A stretch of DNA of 44,978 nt from Candidatus Paraprevotella stercoravium (GCA_944320795.1 CALUIU010000027.1:1-44978), one strand, 5' to 3'; positions 18,523 through 28,414 are shown, counted from the first letter of the stretch. Notes: generated by a model from the letters alone, not told the origin. Made by a program: numbers and translations.

Positions 18523-20544
18523 ATGAAAGAATATCGCTTGACAGACTGGTTGCCCACAACCAAAAAGGAAATGGAACTACGCGGATGGAAACAGCTGGAC
18601 ATCATTCTTTTCAGTGCCGATGCCTACGTGGACCATCCCTCCTTCGGAGTCGCCGTTATCGGTCGTATACTCGAAGCGGAAGGACTGAAAGTAGCCATTG
18701 TTCCGCAACCGGACTGGCATGGTGATTTTCGTGATTTCAAAAAACTCGGGCGACCACGACTGTGGTTTGGAGTAGCACCGGGCTGCATGGATTCCATGGT
18801 AAACAAATATACCGCCAACCGACGTCTGCGCAGCGAGGATGCTTACTCGCCGGACGGACGACATGACCTGCGCCCGGAATATCCGACCATTGTCTACACT
18901 CAGATTCTGAAGAAACTTTATCCCGATGTACCGGTTATATTGGGAGGCATTGAGGCATCTCTGCGACGACTGACACACTATGACTACTGGAAAGAGCGTT
19001 TTGCTCCAAGTATTCTGTGCGACAGCGGCGCAGATATGCTGATATATGGTATGGGCGAAAAACCGGTTCTGGAAATCAGCAGACGCCTGCTGGAATTGTG
19101 CGAAACAGGAAACGGCCCGCTTTCATATAACGAAGAGGGCGAAGCACAGATCAATGTCCGCGCCTTCAGACAGGCATTGCAACAAAAAGTTGCGGTGCCT
19201 CAAACTGTATCCCTGTTTCGGAAAGAAGATATCCCCCAGGGGATACAAGCTGATGATATCGTATTGCACAGTCACGAGGAATGCCTGAAGGAACCGAAAA
19301 AACAATCAGAAAACTTCCGGCATATTGAAGAAGAAAGCAACAAATATCATGCCTGCCGCATCATTCAACAGACAGGCGACCGGTATGTGGTGGTCAATCC
19401 CCCCTATCCTCCTATGGACCAGAACGAACTGGATCACTCTTTCGATTTGCCTTACACTCGCCTGCCGCATCCGAAATATAAAGGCAAACGTATTCCAGCC
19501 TATGAAATGATCAAATTCTCGGTCAATATGCACCGGGGATGTTTCGGTGGATGTGCCTTCTGTACCATCTCGGCCCATCAGGGTAAATTCATCATGAGCC
19601 GTAGTAAAGAAAGCATACTGAAAGAAGTCAAGGCCATCACAGAGATGGAGGGTTTTAAAGGCTATTTGTCTGATCTGGGAGGCCCTTCCGCCAATATGTA
19701 TGCCATGAAGGGAAAAAACCTGAGCATCTGCGAAAAATGCAAGAAGCCGTCGTGCATACATCCCATCATCTGTCCGAATCTGAATACAGACCATACACCG
19801 CTGTTGGAAATCTATAAGGCGGTAGACGCGTTGCCGGGAATCAAAAAGAGCTTTATCGGCAGTGGTGTGCGTTATGACCTGCTGTTACATAAAAGCAAAG
19901 ACGAGCACACCAATCAGGCTGCCGAAAAATATACACGTGAACTGATTACACGCCACGTCAGCGGACGCCTGAAAGTAGCCCCGGAACATACTTCCGACCG
20001 GGTTCTGTATCTGATGCGCAAGCCGTCATTCAGCTTGTTTGGAGAATTCAAACGGGTCTTTGACCGTATCAACAATGAAGAAAATCTGCGTCAGCAAATC
20101 ATCCCTTACTTCATCAGCAGTCATCCAGGTTGCACAGAGGAGGATATGGCCGAACTGGCTGTCCTGACCAAACAGATGGACTTCCAGCTGGAACAGGTGC
20201 AGGACTTTACTCCAACCCCTATGACCGTAAGTACAGAAACTTGGGCTACCGGATATCATCCTTATACCCTGGAAGAGGTATATTCTGCTCACTCCGTAAA
20301 AGAAAAACTGGCGCAACGCATGTTCTTCTTCTGGTACAAGCCGGAAGAGCAACAGCGCATCCGCCAAGAACTGATCCGCATGAAAAGAACAGATCTGATA
20401 GACAAACTGTTCGGACAATCCTTCAATCGGAATTATAAACGGGAAGACAGCAAAAACGCCCGCAACCGGAAGCAGGAAAACGGGAACTACTCCGGGAAAC
20501 GACGCCAGACAGAACGTACTCCGGCAAAAAGGAACAGACGATAA
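18523..20544 (+). CDS. YgiQ-family radical SAM protein
   Basis: A 673-residue protein of the YgiQ family. The start MKEYRLTDWLPTTKKEMELR and the early block FSADAYVDHPSFGVAVIGR are typical, followed by a B12-binding-like region. The radical SAM CxxxCxxC motif is MHRGCFGGCAFCTISAHQG, which holds a 4Fe-4S cluster. A second Cys group (ICEKCKKPSCIHPIICP) may bind another metal or cluster. The C-terminal 45 residues are highly basic (KNARNRKQENGNYSGKRRQ), which suggests RNA contact. The reaction is not known for most members. The protein is cytoplasmic, with normal length. Confidence 0.92.
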   Translation: MKEYRLTDWLPTTKKEMELRGWKQLDIILFSADAYVDHPSFGVAVIGRILEAEGLKVAIVPQPDWHGDFRDFKKLGRPRLWFGVAPGCMDSMVNKYTANRRLRSEDAYSPDGRHDLRPEYPTIVYTQILKKLYPDVPVILGGIEASLRRLTHYDYWKERFAPSILCDSGADMLIYGMGEKPVLEISRRLLELCETGNGPLSYNEEGEAQINVRAFRQALQQKVAVPQTVSLFRKEDIPQGIQADDIVLHSHEECLKEPKKQSENFRHIEEESNKYHACRIIQQTGDRYVVVNPPYPPMDQNELDHSFDLPYTRLPHPKYKGKRIPAYEMIKFSVNMHRGCFGGCAFCTISAHQGKFIMSRSKESILKEVKAITEMEGFKGYLSDLGGPSANMYAMKGKNLSICEKCKKPSCIHPIICPNLNTDHTPLLEIYKAVDALPGIKKSFIGSGVRYDLLLHKSKDEHTNQAAEKYTRELITRHVSGRLKVAPEHTSDRVLYLMRKPSFSLFGEFKRVFDRINNEENLRQQIIPYFISSHPGCTEEDMAELAVLTKQMDFQLEQVQDFTPTPMTVSTETWATGYHPYTLEEVYSAHSVKEKLAQRMFFFWYKPEEQQRIRQELIRMKRTDLIDKLFGQSFNRNYKREDSKNARNRKQENGNYSGKRRQTERTPAKRNRR

Positions 20545-20581
20545 AAGCCAAAGACTATCAGCCGCAAAAGATTGAATCCCT

Positions 20582-21373
20582 ATGATTTTTTATTTTTCAG
20601 GAACAGGAAATTCATTATATGCAGCACGCCATCTGGCCAAAGCTACGCAAGACAGACTGATATCTATCCCCGAAGAAATGAGCGATCCGGCATTTTCAAA
20701 AGAATATGCCTTATCGACAGATGAACGCATCGGATTCGTTTTCCCCATCCATTCCTGGGGGCCTCCGGAGATTGTGCTTCGCTTTATCCGTCGGATTCGC
20801 TTTGCCAATTATCAGAATCATTATTGCTTCTTCGTGGCTACCTGTGGTGATGACATGGGCTGCACCCAACAGATTCTGAAACAGGCATTGTCCGGCATCC
20901 ACATCAATCTGCATGCCGGATTTTCCCTGATTATGCCGAATACTTATATTGCCTTGCCAGGATTCGACGTTGACTCGCCAGAGGTACAAAAAAGGAAACT
21001 GGAAGATGCGGTCCCCGAACTGGAACGGATGGAGAGCGATGTCTGCCGGAAAACAAATACTTTCCGACTACATCCCGGAGGCATGCCACGATTGAAAAGT
21101 TATCTGATACTGCCGCTGTTCAGGAAGTTCTTAATCAACGACAAGTATTTCCAGACAACAGACCAATGCATTGCTTGCGGCAAATGCGCACAGATATGCC
21201 CGACAAACAACATCAGGATAGAAAACAAACGCCCGGTGTGGCAAGGTCACTGTACGGCTTGCCTGGCCTGTTATCATGTCTGTCCCCAACGGGCAGTCTA
21301 CTTCTTTGCGAAAAAGAACAAAGGTCAATATTTGCACCCGGATTTATTGAAATATGGAAAAGAACATCATTAA
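20582..21373 (+). CDS. EFR1-family flavodoxin/ferredoxin protein
   Basis: A 263-residue cytoplasmic electron-transfer protein. The N-terminal flavodoxin-like FMN loop is FYFSGTGNSLYAARHLAK, followed by the rest of the flavodoxin fold to about residue 150. Two 4Fe-4S sites lie at about 195-245: CIACGKCAQICPTNN and CTACLACYHVCPQRA. This arrangement is the EFR1 (EF-hand-less flavodoxin-ferredoxin) type. It likely passes electrons between low-potential donors and an unknown acceptor. It overlaps the menA start by 20 bp, in another frame, so expression of the two is linked. Confidence 0.9.
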   Translation: MIFYFSGTGNSLYAARHLAKATQDRLISIPEEMSDPAFSKEYALSTDERIGFVFPIHSWGPPEIVLRFIRRIRFANYQNHYCFFVATCGDDMGCTQQILKQALSGIHINLHAGFSLIMPNTYIALPGFDVDSPEVQKRKLEDAVPELERMESDVCRKTNTFRLHPGGMPRLKSYLILPLFRKFLINDKYFQTTDQCIACGKCAQICPTNNIRIENKRPVWQGHCTACLACYHVCPQRAVYFFAKKNKGQYLHPDLLKYGKEHH

Positions 21374-22256
21374 AAGAAACTCAACCAAAGCCTGGCTATT
21401 GGCGGCACGTCCGGTTACGTTAACCTGTGCGGCCGCTCCTATTCTGGTAGCGTTGGCCAATGCCTGGCACGACCAAAGGGCCATCGGAGAAGCGTTTAAG
21501 TGGATTCCGGCAATTCTATGCCTGCTCTTTGCATTTATCATGCAAATCGACGCCAATTTCATCAATGACTATTTTGATTTTGTCAAAGGAGTGGATCGCG
21601 AAGACCGTATGGGGCCGAAAAGAGCCTGTGCCGAAGGATGGATCACCCCCAATGCCATGCGCACCGGCATAGCGCTGACCACTTTGATTGCCTGTCTGAT
21701 CGGATTACCACTCATCTGGTATGGAGGAACGGAAATGATTGCCATCGGCATAGCCTGCGTACTGTTCAGTTTTCTCTACACAACCACTCTGGCACGCCGC
21801 GGATTGGGAGATGTACTGGTTCTTTTGTTTTTTGGTATTGTTCCGGTAGAAATCACCTATTACATCCAAATGCAAGCCATAACCACGGCAACAATATTTC
21901 TGGCATTATCGATCGGACTGGCTACGGACACCCTGCTTATCGTAAATAATTACCGAGACCGTGACACGGATGTGATTTCCGGGAAACGTACGCTGGTCAT
22001 CCTGATTGGAGCACGGAATACCGAATGGCTTTATCTGGCTCTAGGAATTATTGCCTGCCTGTGTTGCATTCCATTATATATGGAGGGAAAACGGATGGCC
22101 TTGATATTTTCTCTAGTTTATCTGATTCCTCATGTGCTCACCTGGCGCAAGATGGTAAGCATCAACCAGGGAAAACAGCTGAACGAAGTACTGGGAGCCA
22201 CGGCACGCAACATTTTCGTTTTAGGAATACTCATATCAATAGGACTATTATTCTAA
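21354..22256 (+). CDS. menA: 1,4-dihydroxy-2-naphthoate polyprenyltransferase
   Basis: A 300-residue UbiA-superfamily membrane enzyme with about eight to nine hydrophobic segments. The Asp-rich motifs that bind polyprenyl diphosphate and Mg are NDYFDFVKGVDREDR and NNYRDRDTDVISGKRTL. MenA joins a polyprenyl chain to 1,4-dihydroxy-2-naphthoate to make demethylmenaquinone, the menaquinone precursor. The first ATG lies 20 bp inside the end of the EFR1-family gene. It is followed after 15 bp by ettA. The other men genes are not in the window. Confidence 0.93.
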   Translation: MEKNIIKRNSTKAWLLAARPVTLTCAAAPILVALANAWHDQRAIGEAFKWIPAILCLLFAFIMQIDANFINDYFDFVKGVDREDRMGPKRACAEGWITPNAMRTGIALTTLIACLIGLPLIWYGGTEMIAIGIACVLFSFLYTTTLARRGLGDVLVLLFFGIVPVEITYYIQMQAITTATIFLALSIGLATDTLLIVNNYRDRDTDVISGKRTLVILIGARNTEWLYLALGIIACLCCIPLYMEGKRMALIFSLVYLIPHVLTWRKMVSINQGKQLNEVLGATARNIFVLGILISIGLLF

Positions 22257-22271
22257 CATTATTATAAATTT

Positions 22272-23969
22272 ATGGCAACAACTGACGACAAGAAAATTAT
22301 TTTCTCTATGGTTGGCGTAAGCAAAACCATACAGCAGACCAACAAACAAGTTCTGAAGAACATCTACCTGAGTTTCTTCTACGGAGCTAAGATTGGTATT
22401 ATCGGTCTCAACGGTTCCGGTAAGTCCACGCTTATGAAAATTATCGCCGGTTTGGACAAGAACTATCAGGGCGAGGTGGTTTTCTCACCCGGATACAGTG
22501 TAGGCTATCTGCCACAGGAGCCGCAGCTGGATAACAGCAAAACGGTGAAGGAAGTAGTTATGGAAGGTGTGCAGCCTATCGTGGATGCACTGACAGAATA
22601 TGAAGAGATCAATCAGAAATTCGGCTTGCCGGAATATTATGAAGACGCGGACAAGATGAACGAGCTGTTTGCCCGTCAGGGTGAATTGCAGGACATCATC
22701 GATGCCAACGACGCCTGGAATCTGGACAGCAAACTGGAACGTGCAATGGATGCCCTGCGCTGTCCGCCAGCAGATCAGAGCGTCGAAAACCTGTCGGGAG
22801 GTGAGCGCCGCCGTGTGGCTTTGTGCCGCCTGCTGCTGCAGAAGCCGGACGTGCTGTTGCTCGATGAGCCGACCAACCATCTGGATGCCGAAAGTATCGA
22901 CTGGTTGGAGCAACACCTGAACCAGTACGAAGGTACGGTTATCGCCGTAACGCACGACCGTTACTTCCTGGACGATGTGGCCGGATGGATTCTGGAACTG
23001 GACCGTGGCGAGGGTATTCCATGGAAGGGAAACTACTCTTCTTGGTTGGAACAGAAGACCAAGCGTATGGAAATGGAAGAGAAAGTGGCCAGCAAGCGCC
23101 GCAAAACTCTGGAGCGCGAGTTGGAATGGGTACGTATGGCTCCGAAGGCACGCCAGGCAAAGGGAAAGGCCCGTTTGAACTCTTACGACAAGCTCTTGAA
23201 CGAGGATCAGAAAGAGAAAGAAGAAAAGCTGGAAATCTATATCCCGAACGGACCGCGTTTGGGAAACAAGGTTATCGAAGCTATCAACGTAAAGAAAGCC
23301 TTCGGCGAGAAAGTACTGTTCAACGACCTGAACTTCATGTTGCCGCCTAACGGTATCGTTGGTGTCATCGGTCCGAACGGTGCCGGTAAGACTACCCTGT
23401 TCCGTCTGATTATGGGGCTGGATACTCCGGATGCAGGAACCTTTGAAGTGGGCGAAACCGTGAAACTCGCCTATGTAGACCAGACTCATAAAGATATCGA
23501 CCCGAACAAGAGCGTTTATCAGGTAATCAGTCAGGGTAACGAACTGATCCGCATGGGTAACCGCGATGTGAATGCTCGCGCTTATCTGAGTCGTTTCAAC
23601 TTTGCCGGTGCCGATCAGGAAAAGAAGTGCGGTGTGCTGTCCGGTGGTGAGCGCAACCGTCTGCATTTGGCTATGGCCCTGAAAGAGGAAGGCAACGTAT
23701 TGCTGCTCGACGAGCCGACGAATGATATTGACGTAAATACCCTCCGTGCCTTGGAAGAAGGTTTGGAAGCCTTTGCCGGTTGTGCCGTTGTCATCAGCCA
23801 CGACCGTTGGTTCCTGGACCGTATCTGTACGCACATCCTGGCATTCGAGGGAGACGGTAACGTATTCTTCTTCGAAGGAAGCTACTCTGAATATGAGAGC
23901 AACAAGATGAAGCGTTTGGGTCTGGAAGAGCCGAAACGTATCCGCTACCGCAAACTGATGGAAGACTAA
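22272..23969 (+). CDS. ettA: Energy-dependent translational throttle protein EttA (ABC-F)
   Basis: A 565-residue ABC-F ATPase that binds the ribosome exit site and gates early translation according to the ATP/ADP ratio. There are two nucleotide-binding domains. Domain 1 has GLNGSGKST, LSGGERRRVALC and LLLDEPTNHLDAESIDWLE. Domain 2 has GPNGAGKTT, LSGGERNRLHLA and LLLDEPTNDID. The EttA arm sequence lies in the first domain after the Walker A, and the linker helices are around 245-320. The length is normal. Its codon choice (CCG, CTG, GGT rich) looks adapted for high expression. A long hairpin follows the stop. Confidence 0.95.
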   Translation: MATTDDKKIIFSMVGVSKTIQQTNKQVLKNIYLSFFYGAKIGIIGLNGSGKSTLMKIIAGLDKNYQGEVVFSPGYSVGYLPQEPQLDNSKTVKEVVMEGVQPIVDALTEYEEINQKFGLPEYYEDADKMNELFARQGELQDIIDANDAWNLDSKLERAMDALRCPPADQSVENLSGGERRRVALCRLLLQKPDVLLLDEPTNHLDAESIDWLEQHLNQYEGTVIAVTHDRYFLDDVAGWILELDRGEGIPWKGNYSSWLEQKTKRMEMEEKVASKRRKTLERELEWVRMAPKARQAKGKARLNSYDKLLNEDQKEKEEKLEIYIPNGPRLGNKVIEAINVKKAFGEKVLFNDLNFMLPPNGIVGVIGPNGAGKTTLFRLIMGLDTPDAGTFEVGETVKLAYVDQTHKDIDPNKSVYQVISQGNELIRMGNRDVNARAYLSRFNFAGADQEKKCGVLSGGERNRLHLAMALKEEGNVLLLDEPTNDIDVNTLRALEEGLEAFAGCAVVISHDRWFLDRICTHILAFEGDGNVFFFEGSYSEYESNKMKRLGLEEPKRIRYRKLMED

Positions 23970-23986
23970 ACTCAAATATCATCTTA

Positions 23987-24028
23987 AAAAACAATTGTCA
24001 TCTCTGATATGAGGTGACAATTGTTTTT
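23987..24028 (+). terminator. Long hairpin terminator after ettA
   Basis: The arms are at 23987-24004 and 24011-24028 (18 bp, one U-G pair in plus-strand RNA), with a 6-base loop and a final run of five T. It lies 18 bases after the ettA stop and ends the upstream unit. Confidence 0.85.
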
Positions 24029-24050
24029 CCGTAAATAAGAGAAAAACATT

Positions 24051-24395
24051 ATGGGAGCAAAAGACAACGACTGGAAAGCCCGTTTGGGCATGGTGTATTC
24101 CACAAATCCCGATTTTCAGTTTGAGACCGACGAAGAAGACGAACCGGAAACTTTAGCTAAAAACCAGCAGAAACTGCGTGTGTTTATCGAGAAGAAAAAC
24201 CGGGGCGGCAAGACAGCCACAGTAGTGAAAGGCTTTGTCGGTAAAGAAGACGACTGCAAGGATCTGGCCAAACTGCTGAAGACGAAATGCGGTGTAGGCG
24301 GTTCATGTAAAGACGGTGAAATCATCATTCAAGGAGAAATCAAGGAAAAAGTGATTGAACTCCTGAAAAAGGAAGGATACACGCAGACAAAGTAA
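24051..24395 (+). CDS. SUI1/eIF1-like translation factor (YciH type)
   Basis: A 114-residue protein of the SUI1 (eIF1/YciH) family. The conserved part is IEKKNRGGKTATVVKGFVG, then LAKLLKTKCGVGGSCKDGEIIIQG, which is the SUI1 domain with its KxGxGGS-like loop. The first 30 residues are acidic (QFETDEEDEPETLA). In bacteria the role is less certain than in eukaryotes; it may affect start-site fidelity or stress translation. It starts 22 bp after the ettA terminator and so may have its own promoter, which I did not find. Confidence 0.9.
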   Translation: MGAKDNDWKARLGMVYSTNPDFQFETDEEDEPETLAKNQQKLRVFIEKKNRGGKTATVVKGFVGKEDDCKDLAKLLKTKCGVGGSCKDGEIIIQGEIKEKVIELLKKEGYTQTK

Positions 24396-24445
24396 AGTCA
24401 ATCAGACGCAGAAAATTATAAACCAATAATAGATTGAATTTTTGT

Positions 24446-25753
24446 ATGAAAGGAATGCAAATCAAATCCACACTGACCGCTCTGTTCCTGCTATTGGTAT
24501 TGCCTTTAGGGATATATGCCGACTCGCTGACCGAAAAATTGGAACAGATCAAAAGCATTAACAACATCCGACCGCTGAAAAGCAGCAAGTTTAAAGAAAA
24601 GTATCTCGTTAACTTCAACCATCCGGTAGACTACAAGGACAGTACCGCCGGCCGCTTTAACCAGCGTGTTGTCATTTCTCATACCGGTTACGACCGTCCG
24701 ACTGTTATCGTAACCGAAGGCTACGGCGGCAGCTACGCCCAAAACGAGAACTACACAGAAGAACTGGCCGAGATACTCCAGGCCAACCTGATTCATGTGG
24801 AATACCGCTATTTCGAGGAGTCTACCCCATCGCCTTGCCAGTGGCAGTACCTCACCGTATGGAACTCACTGAACGACCTGCACGAAATCGTAACGGCACT
24901 CAAGGAAATCTATCCCAAGAAATGGCTGGCAACCGGAATCAGCAAGGGCGGTATGACCACCATCTTCTACCGAGCCTATTTCCCGAATGATGTAGAAGTA
25001 TCTGTACCTTATGTTGCCCCCTTCAACAAGGCTGTTGAGGACGGACGTCATGAAAAGTTCCTGGAACACCAAGTAGGAACTCCAATGGAACGTGCCTGCA
25101 TTCTGGACTTCCAGAAAGCACTGCTCAAGCGTAAGGCAGCCATCATGCCTCTGTTCCGCAGTCACTGCGAAAAGAACAACTATAAGTATAATATTTCATT
25201 GGAGGATGTATATGACTATTGCGTCCTGGAGTTCCCGTTTGCCTTCTGGCAGTGGGGCAAGGATGTGCATATTCTTCCGGATGCCAACGGTGCCAGCGAC
25301 CAAGAAATGCTGAATGCCCTGATCGCTCATTCTTCACCGGATTACTTCCAGTACGAAACTTCCAGCAAATCATTCTATGTGCAGGCTGCCCGCGAATTGG
25401 GATATTACGGCTACGATGTGCGTCCGCTGCACCCTTACATCGGCCTCAAGACTGCTGAGAATTATCTGAATGACGTCATGCTCCCGAAAGAACTGCAAGG
25501 CATCAAGTTCGACAAGACACTCTATCGCGATACCCGTAAGTTCCTGAAGAAAGAGGATTGCAAGATGATGTTCATCTATGGCGAAAATGATCCTTGGACG
25601 GCTTCGGGCGTGAACACCTGGTTGGACTTCTCCAAGAAGAAGAACATGAAACTGTTCATCGACCCTACCGGCTCACACATTTCCCGTATCGGAACCATGC
25701 CGGCCACACAACGTGAAGAAGCAATCCGAATCCTCAAAGAGTGGATGAAATAA
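24446..25753 (+). CDS. Peptidase S37 family exported aminopeptidase
   Basis: A protein of about 435 residues with a signal peptide (MKGMQIKSTLTALFLLLVLPLGIYADS). An upstream ATG at 24434 adds four residues. The family is S37 (PS-10 tripeptidyl aminopeptidase-like alpha/beta hydrolases). The nucleophile is S166 in GISKGG, the likely acid is Asp in YGENDPW, and His is in PTGSHISRI. NHPVDYKDSTAGRFNQRVVI, followed by TEGYGGSYA, is the conserved N-terminal region. It would remove tripeptides or short N-terminal pieces in the periplasm or outside. It stands alone between two hairpins. Confidence 0.9.
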   Translation: MKGMQIKSTLTALFLLLVLPLGIYADSLTEKLEQIKSINNIRPLKSSKFKEKYLVNFNHPVDYKDSTAGRFNQRVVISHTGYDRPTVIVTEGYGGSYAQNENYTEELAEILQANLIHVEYRYFEESTPSPCQWQYLTVWNSLNDLHEIVTALKEIYPKKWLATGISKGGMTTIFYRAYFPNDVEVSVPYVAPFNKAVEDGRHEKFLEHQVGTPMERACILDFQKALLKRKAAIMPLFRSHCEKNNYKYNISLEDVYDYCVLEFPFAFWQWGKDVHILPDANGASDQEMLNALIAHSSPDYFQYETSSKSFYVQAARELGYYGYDVRPLHPYIGLKTAENYLNDVMLPKELQGIKFDKTLYRDTRKFLKKEDCKMMFIYGENDPWTASGVNTWLDFSKKKNMKLFIDPTGSHISRIGTMPATQREEAIRILKEWMK

Positions 25754-25817
25754 AAATCATATCAAGATAAAAATGTCACTCTGAAAGGTTACAGACTGTA
25801 ACTCCAATACATCAAAG

Positions 25818-25858
25818 GGTCGTATCAAACTTTTTATGAGTATGATACGACCTTTTTT
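25818..25858 (+). terminator. Terminator after the S37 peptidase
   Basis: The perfect 10-bp arms are at 25818-25827 (GGTCGTATCA) and 25843-25852 (TGATACGACC), followed by six T. It separates the peptidase from the GH95 gene. Confidence 0.88.
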
Positions 25859-25939
25859 ATAACATTATTATACGATCCGTTTGCATCATCCGGATTGAAA
25901 TTAAATCCGAAAATCCAATATCTAAAAACCTTTATCATC

Positions 25940-28414
25940 ATGCTCGCACGTATCATATGGGGATATATTCTTACCTGTTGCACTCTTTGCAGTAGCTATG
26001 CAGCTCCTCAATTACAACAAAAGGCAACAAGCTCACGGGTTCATCCCAAAAACATGTTCTTTCATACCGCCAACTACTCCAAAACACCAAACACACTTCC
26101 GGTAGTACCTGAAGTTAAAATCACCGCTAAAAAGACACCGCCACATGAGCCACTCACGTTGTGGTACAATCAGCCGGCATCCAACTGGGTTACTCAGGCA
26201 CTGCCTATCGGAGGAGGTGATTTTGGAGCCATGATCTTTGGCGGAATCGCCCAAGACCGTATCCAGTTCAATCACAAGACGCTTTGGAAAGGAAGCGCAA
26301 AAACCGGTGATCTGGGCTCATATCTGAATTTCGGCGAGCTCTATATTATCAATAAGGAAAGTGCACCGGCATCTGCCTATCAACGCAGCCTGAATCTGAA
26401 AGAAGCCATCGCAAAGGTGGAATATACCCAAAACGGTATTGATTTCCGCAAAGAATATCTGGCCAGCTATCCCAATAAAATAATCGCCATACGATACACA
26501 GCTTCAAAGGGACACCCGCTGAATCTGGAACTGCAACTGATGAATGTTCAGGGAGACGGAACGTTCTATTCCATTGATGGAGCTGTATTCAGCGGTCAGT
26601 TGGCCAACGGTCTGCATTATCGGGCACAGCTGAGTATTGAACAGAAGGGAGGAAAAACCACAGCAAGCGCCTCGGGCATTCAGATTTCCAATACCCGTGA
26701 ACTGATTCTTTATCTGGCTTGCGACACGGATTTTGATCCTCTTGCCCCGAATCATATGACCGGAAATACCCAAGAATTGGAAAACCGGATACAGCAAAGG
26801 CTCACCGATGCACAAAAAATGGGATACAGCCGCATCCGGAAAAAGCATATTGACGATTATACGGAACTGTTCGGACGCGTAGACTTCAAACTGAAGCAGG
26901 CGGAATTCAAGGTCCCCACGCCTACCTTATTGGAGAAGCAGCACGAAAACACTTCCTATAGTGCCGCTCTGGACATGCTTACCTTTCAATACGGACGCTA
27001 TCTCACCATCGCCTCATCACGCGGCGTAGCTCTTCCCTCCAATCTGCAAGGAATCTGGAACAAGGACGGCAATGCTACCCAAAACGCTATATGGGCTTCT
27101 GACATACATGCCAACATCAACGTACAGATGAATTACTGGCCCTCCGAATCGACCAATTTGAGCGAATGCCACTTGCCCTTTCTGCAATACATCTACAACG
27201 AAGCCATGCGTCCTAACGGCACCTGGCAACAAAATGCCCGCGATTTAGGTATCCGCTCCGGATGGGTGGTACATACTGCCGGAAATATCTTCGGCGGTGC
27301 CAGCCTGTATAAAACCGGGAAATACTCGGTAGCCAACGCGTGGTTTTGCGAACATCTCTGGCAACACTTCCTATATACTTGTGACACGACCTTCTTGCGC
27401 CAAACGGCTTTACCCGTCATAAAGTCCACCTGTGAGTTCTGGTTTGAGCGACTGGTAGAAGCTGCAGACGGAACATTGGAATGCCCCAATGAATATTCTC
27501 CGGAGCAAGGACGCATACAAAACGCAACCGCACACGGACAACAGCTGGTAACGCAACTATTTCTCAATACACTCAAGGCATTGGATGCTGCCGGTGAAAC
27601 TTCAAATAATGCCTTCCGACAGAAATTAAAGGAGAAATTGGCACGCATAGACCGTGGTCTGCGCGTAAACTCCCAAGGCGAACTGCGTGAATGGAAGTAC
27701 CAGGAGAACACCCCCAATCAAGCGGCCAATCAGAACCACTTTGCCGATGATGAAGCCAACGTATGGCAAGGACACCGGCACACCTCACATCTGGTCGCTC
27801 TCTATCCAGGCTTTGAGATTGATCCTGGCAAGAATGATACTATCTTCAAAGCTGCCATGCAATCTTTAGAGGACAGAGGAGAAAGCGGTACGGGATGGGC
27901 ACTGGCCTGGCGCATTGCTCTATGGTCACGCGCCCGAAATGCGCAGAAAGCCTACACCTTCCTAAGAAAGTTCACGACACATACCGATGCACTTTCCTAT
28001 AACTGGTACGGAGGTCTTTACAACAATCTGCTTGACGCACATGCCACTTCCGTATTTCAGATAGAAGGAAACTTCGGTGCCACAGCCGGCATAGCCGAAA
28101 TGTTGCTGCAAAGCCGACCGGATTCCATGGTACTGCTCCCAGCTCTGCCCCAAGCATGGCCAGAAGGTTCTATAAAGGGATTGAGAGCCATCGGCAACTT
28201 CGAATTGGATTTAGAGTGGAAGAATCACCGACTATACCGGCTGCATATCCGCTCGGGCTCGGACCAACCCGCAGTTTTCGCCTATCCTGGTATTGAGAAT
28301 GCCCGAATCAAAACAAACGGAAAAAGATTTAAGGGTAAAAAAGAATGCAGCAAGAACCGCCTTGTTTTGGAAACACAAGCAGGCAAAGAATATACCCTGA
28401 CCTGGAAGTTTTAA
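25940..28414 (+). CDS. Glycoside hydrolase family 95 (alpha-L-fucosidase-like)
   Basis: An 824-residue exported glycosidase. I chose the ATG at 25940 because the next upstream in-frame start is a TTG at 25895; the sequence after it is a signal peptide (MLARIIWGYILTCCTLCSSYA). GH95 signs include LPIGGGDFGAMIFGG and TLWKGSAKTGDLGSYLNFG near the N-terminus, N392/N394 in HANINVQMNYWPSE, the acidic pair E518/E522 in NEYSPEQG, and FQIEGNFGATAGIAEMLLQS. The family removes alpha-1,2-fucose or alpha-galactose with inversion. The fourth motif has Glu (E709) where I expect Asp. The enzyme is probably periplasmic. No fucose-use gene is nearby, so the substrate is open. Confidence 0.9.
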   Translation: MLARIIWGYILTCCTLCSSYAAPQLQQKATSSRVHPKNMFFHTANYSKTPNTLPVVPEVKITAKKTPPHEPLTLWYNQPASNWVTQALPIGGGDFGAMIFGGIAQDRIQFNHKTLWKGSAKTGDLGSYLNFGELYIINKESAPASAYQRSLNLKEAIAKVEYTQNGIDFRKEYLASYPNKIIAIRYTASKGHPLNLELQLMNVQGDGTFYSIDGAVFSGQLANGLHYRAQLSIEQKGGKTTASASGIQISNTRELILYLACDTDFDPLAPNHMTGNTQELENRIQQRLTDAQKMGYSRIRKKHIDDYTELFGRVDFKLKQAEFKVPTPTLLEKQHENTSYSAALDMLTFQYGRYLTIASSRGVALPSNLQGIWNKDGNATQNAIWASDIHANINVQMNYWPSESTNLSECHLPFLQYIYNEAMRPNGTWQQNARDLGIRSGWVVHTAGNIFGGASLYKTGKYSVANAWFCEHLWQHFLYTCDTTFLRQTALPVIKSTCEFWFERLVEAADGTLECPNEYSPEQGRIQNATAHGQQLVTQLFLNTLKALDAAGETSNNAFRQKLKEKLARIDRGLRVNSQGELREWKYQENTPNQAANQNHFADDEANVWQGHRHTSHLVALYPGFEIDPGKNDTIFKAAMQSLEDRGESGTGWALAWRIALWSRARNAQKAYTFLRKFTTHTDALSYNWYGGLYNNLLDAHATSVFQIEGNFGATAGIAEMLLQSRPDSMVLLPALPQAWPEGSIKGLRAIGNFELDLEWKNHRLYRLHIRSGSDQPAVFAYPGIENARIKTNGKRFKGKKECSKNRLVLETQAGKEYTLTWKF

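Noticed and set aside
25895-25939. TTG start for the GH95 protein
   Set aside because: The ATG at 25940 begins directly at the signal peptide, while the TTG adds 15 residues with no support.
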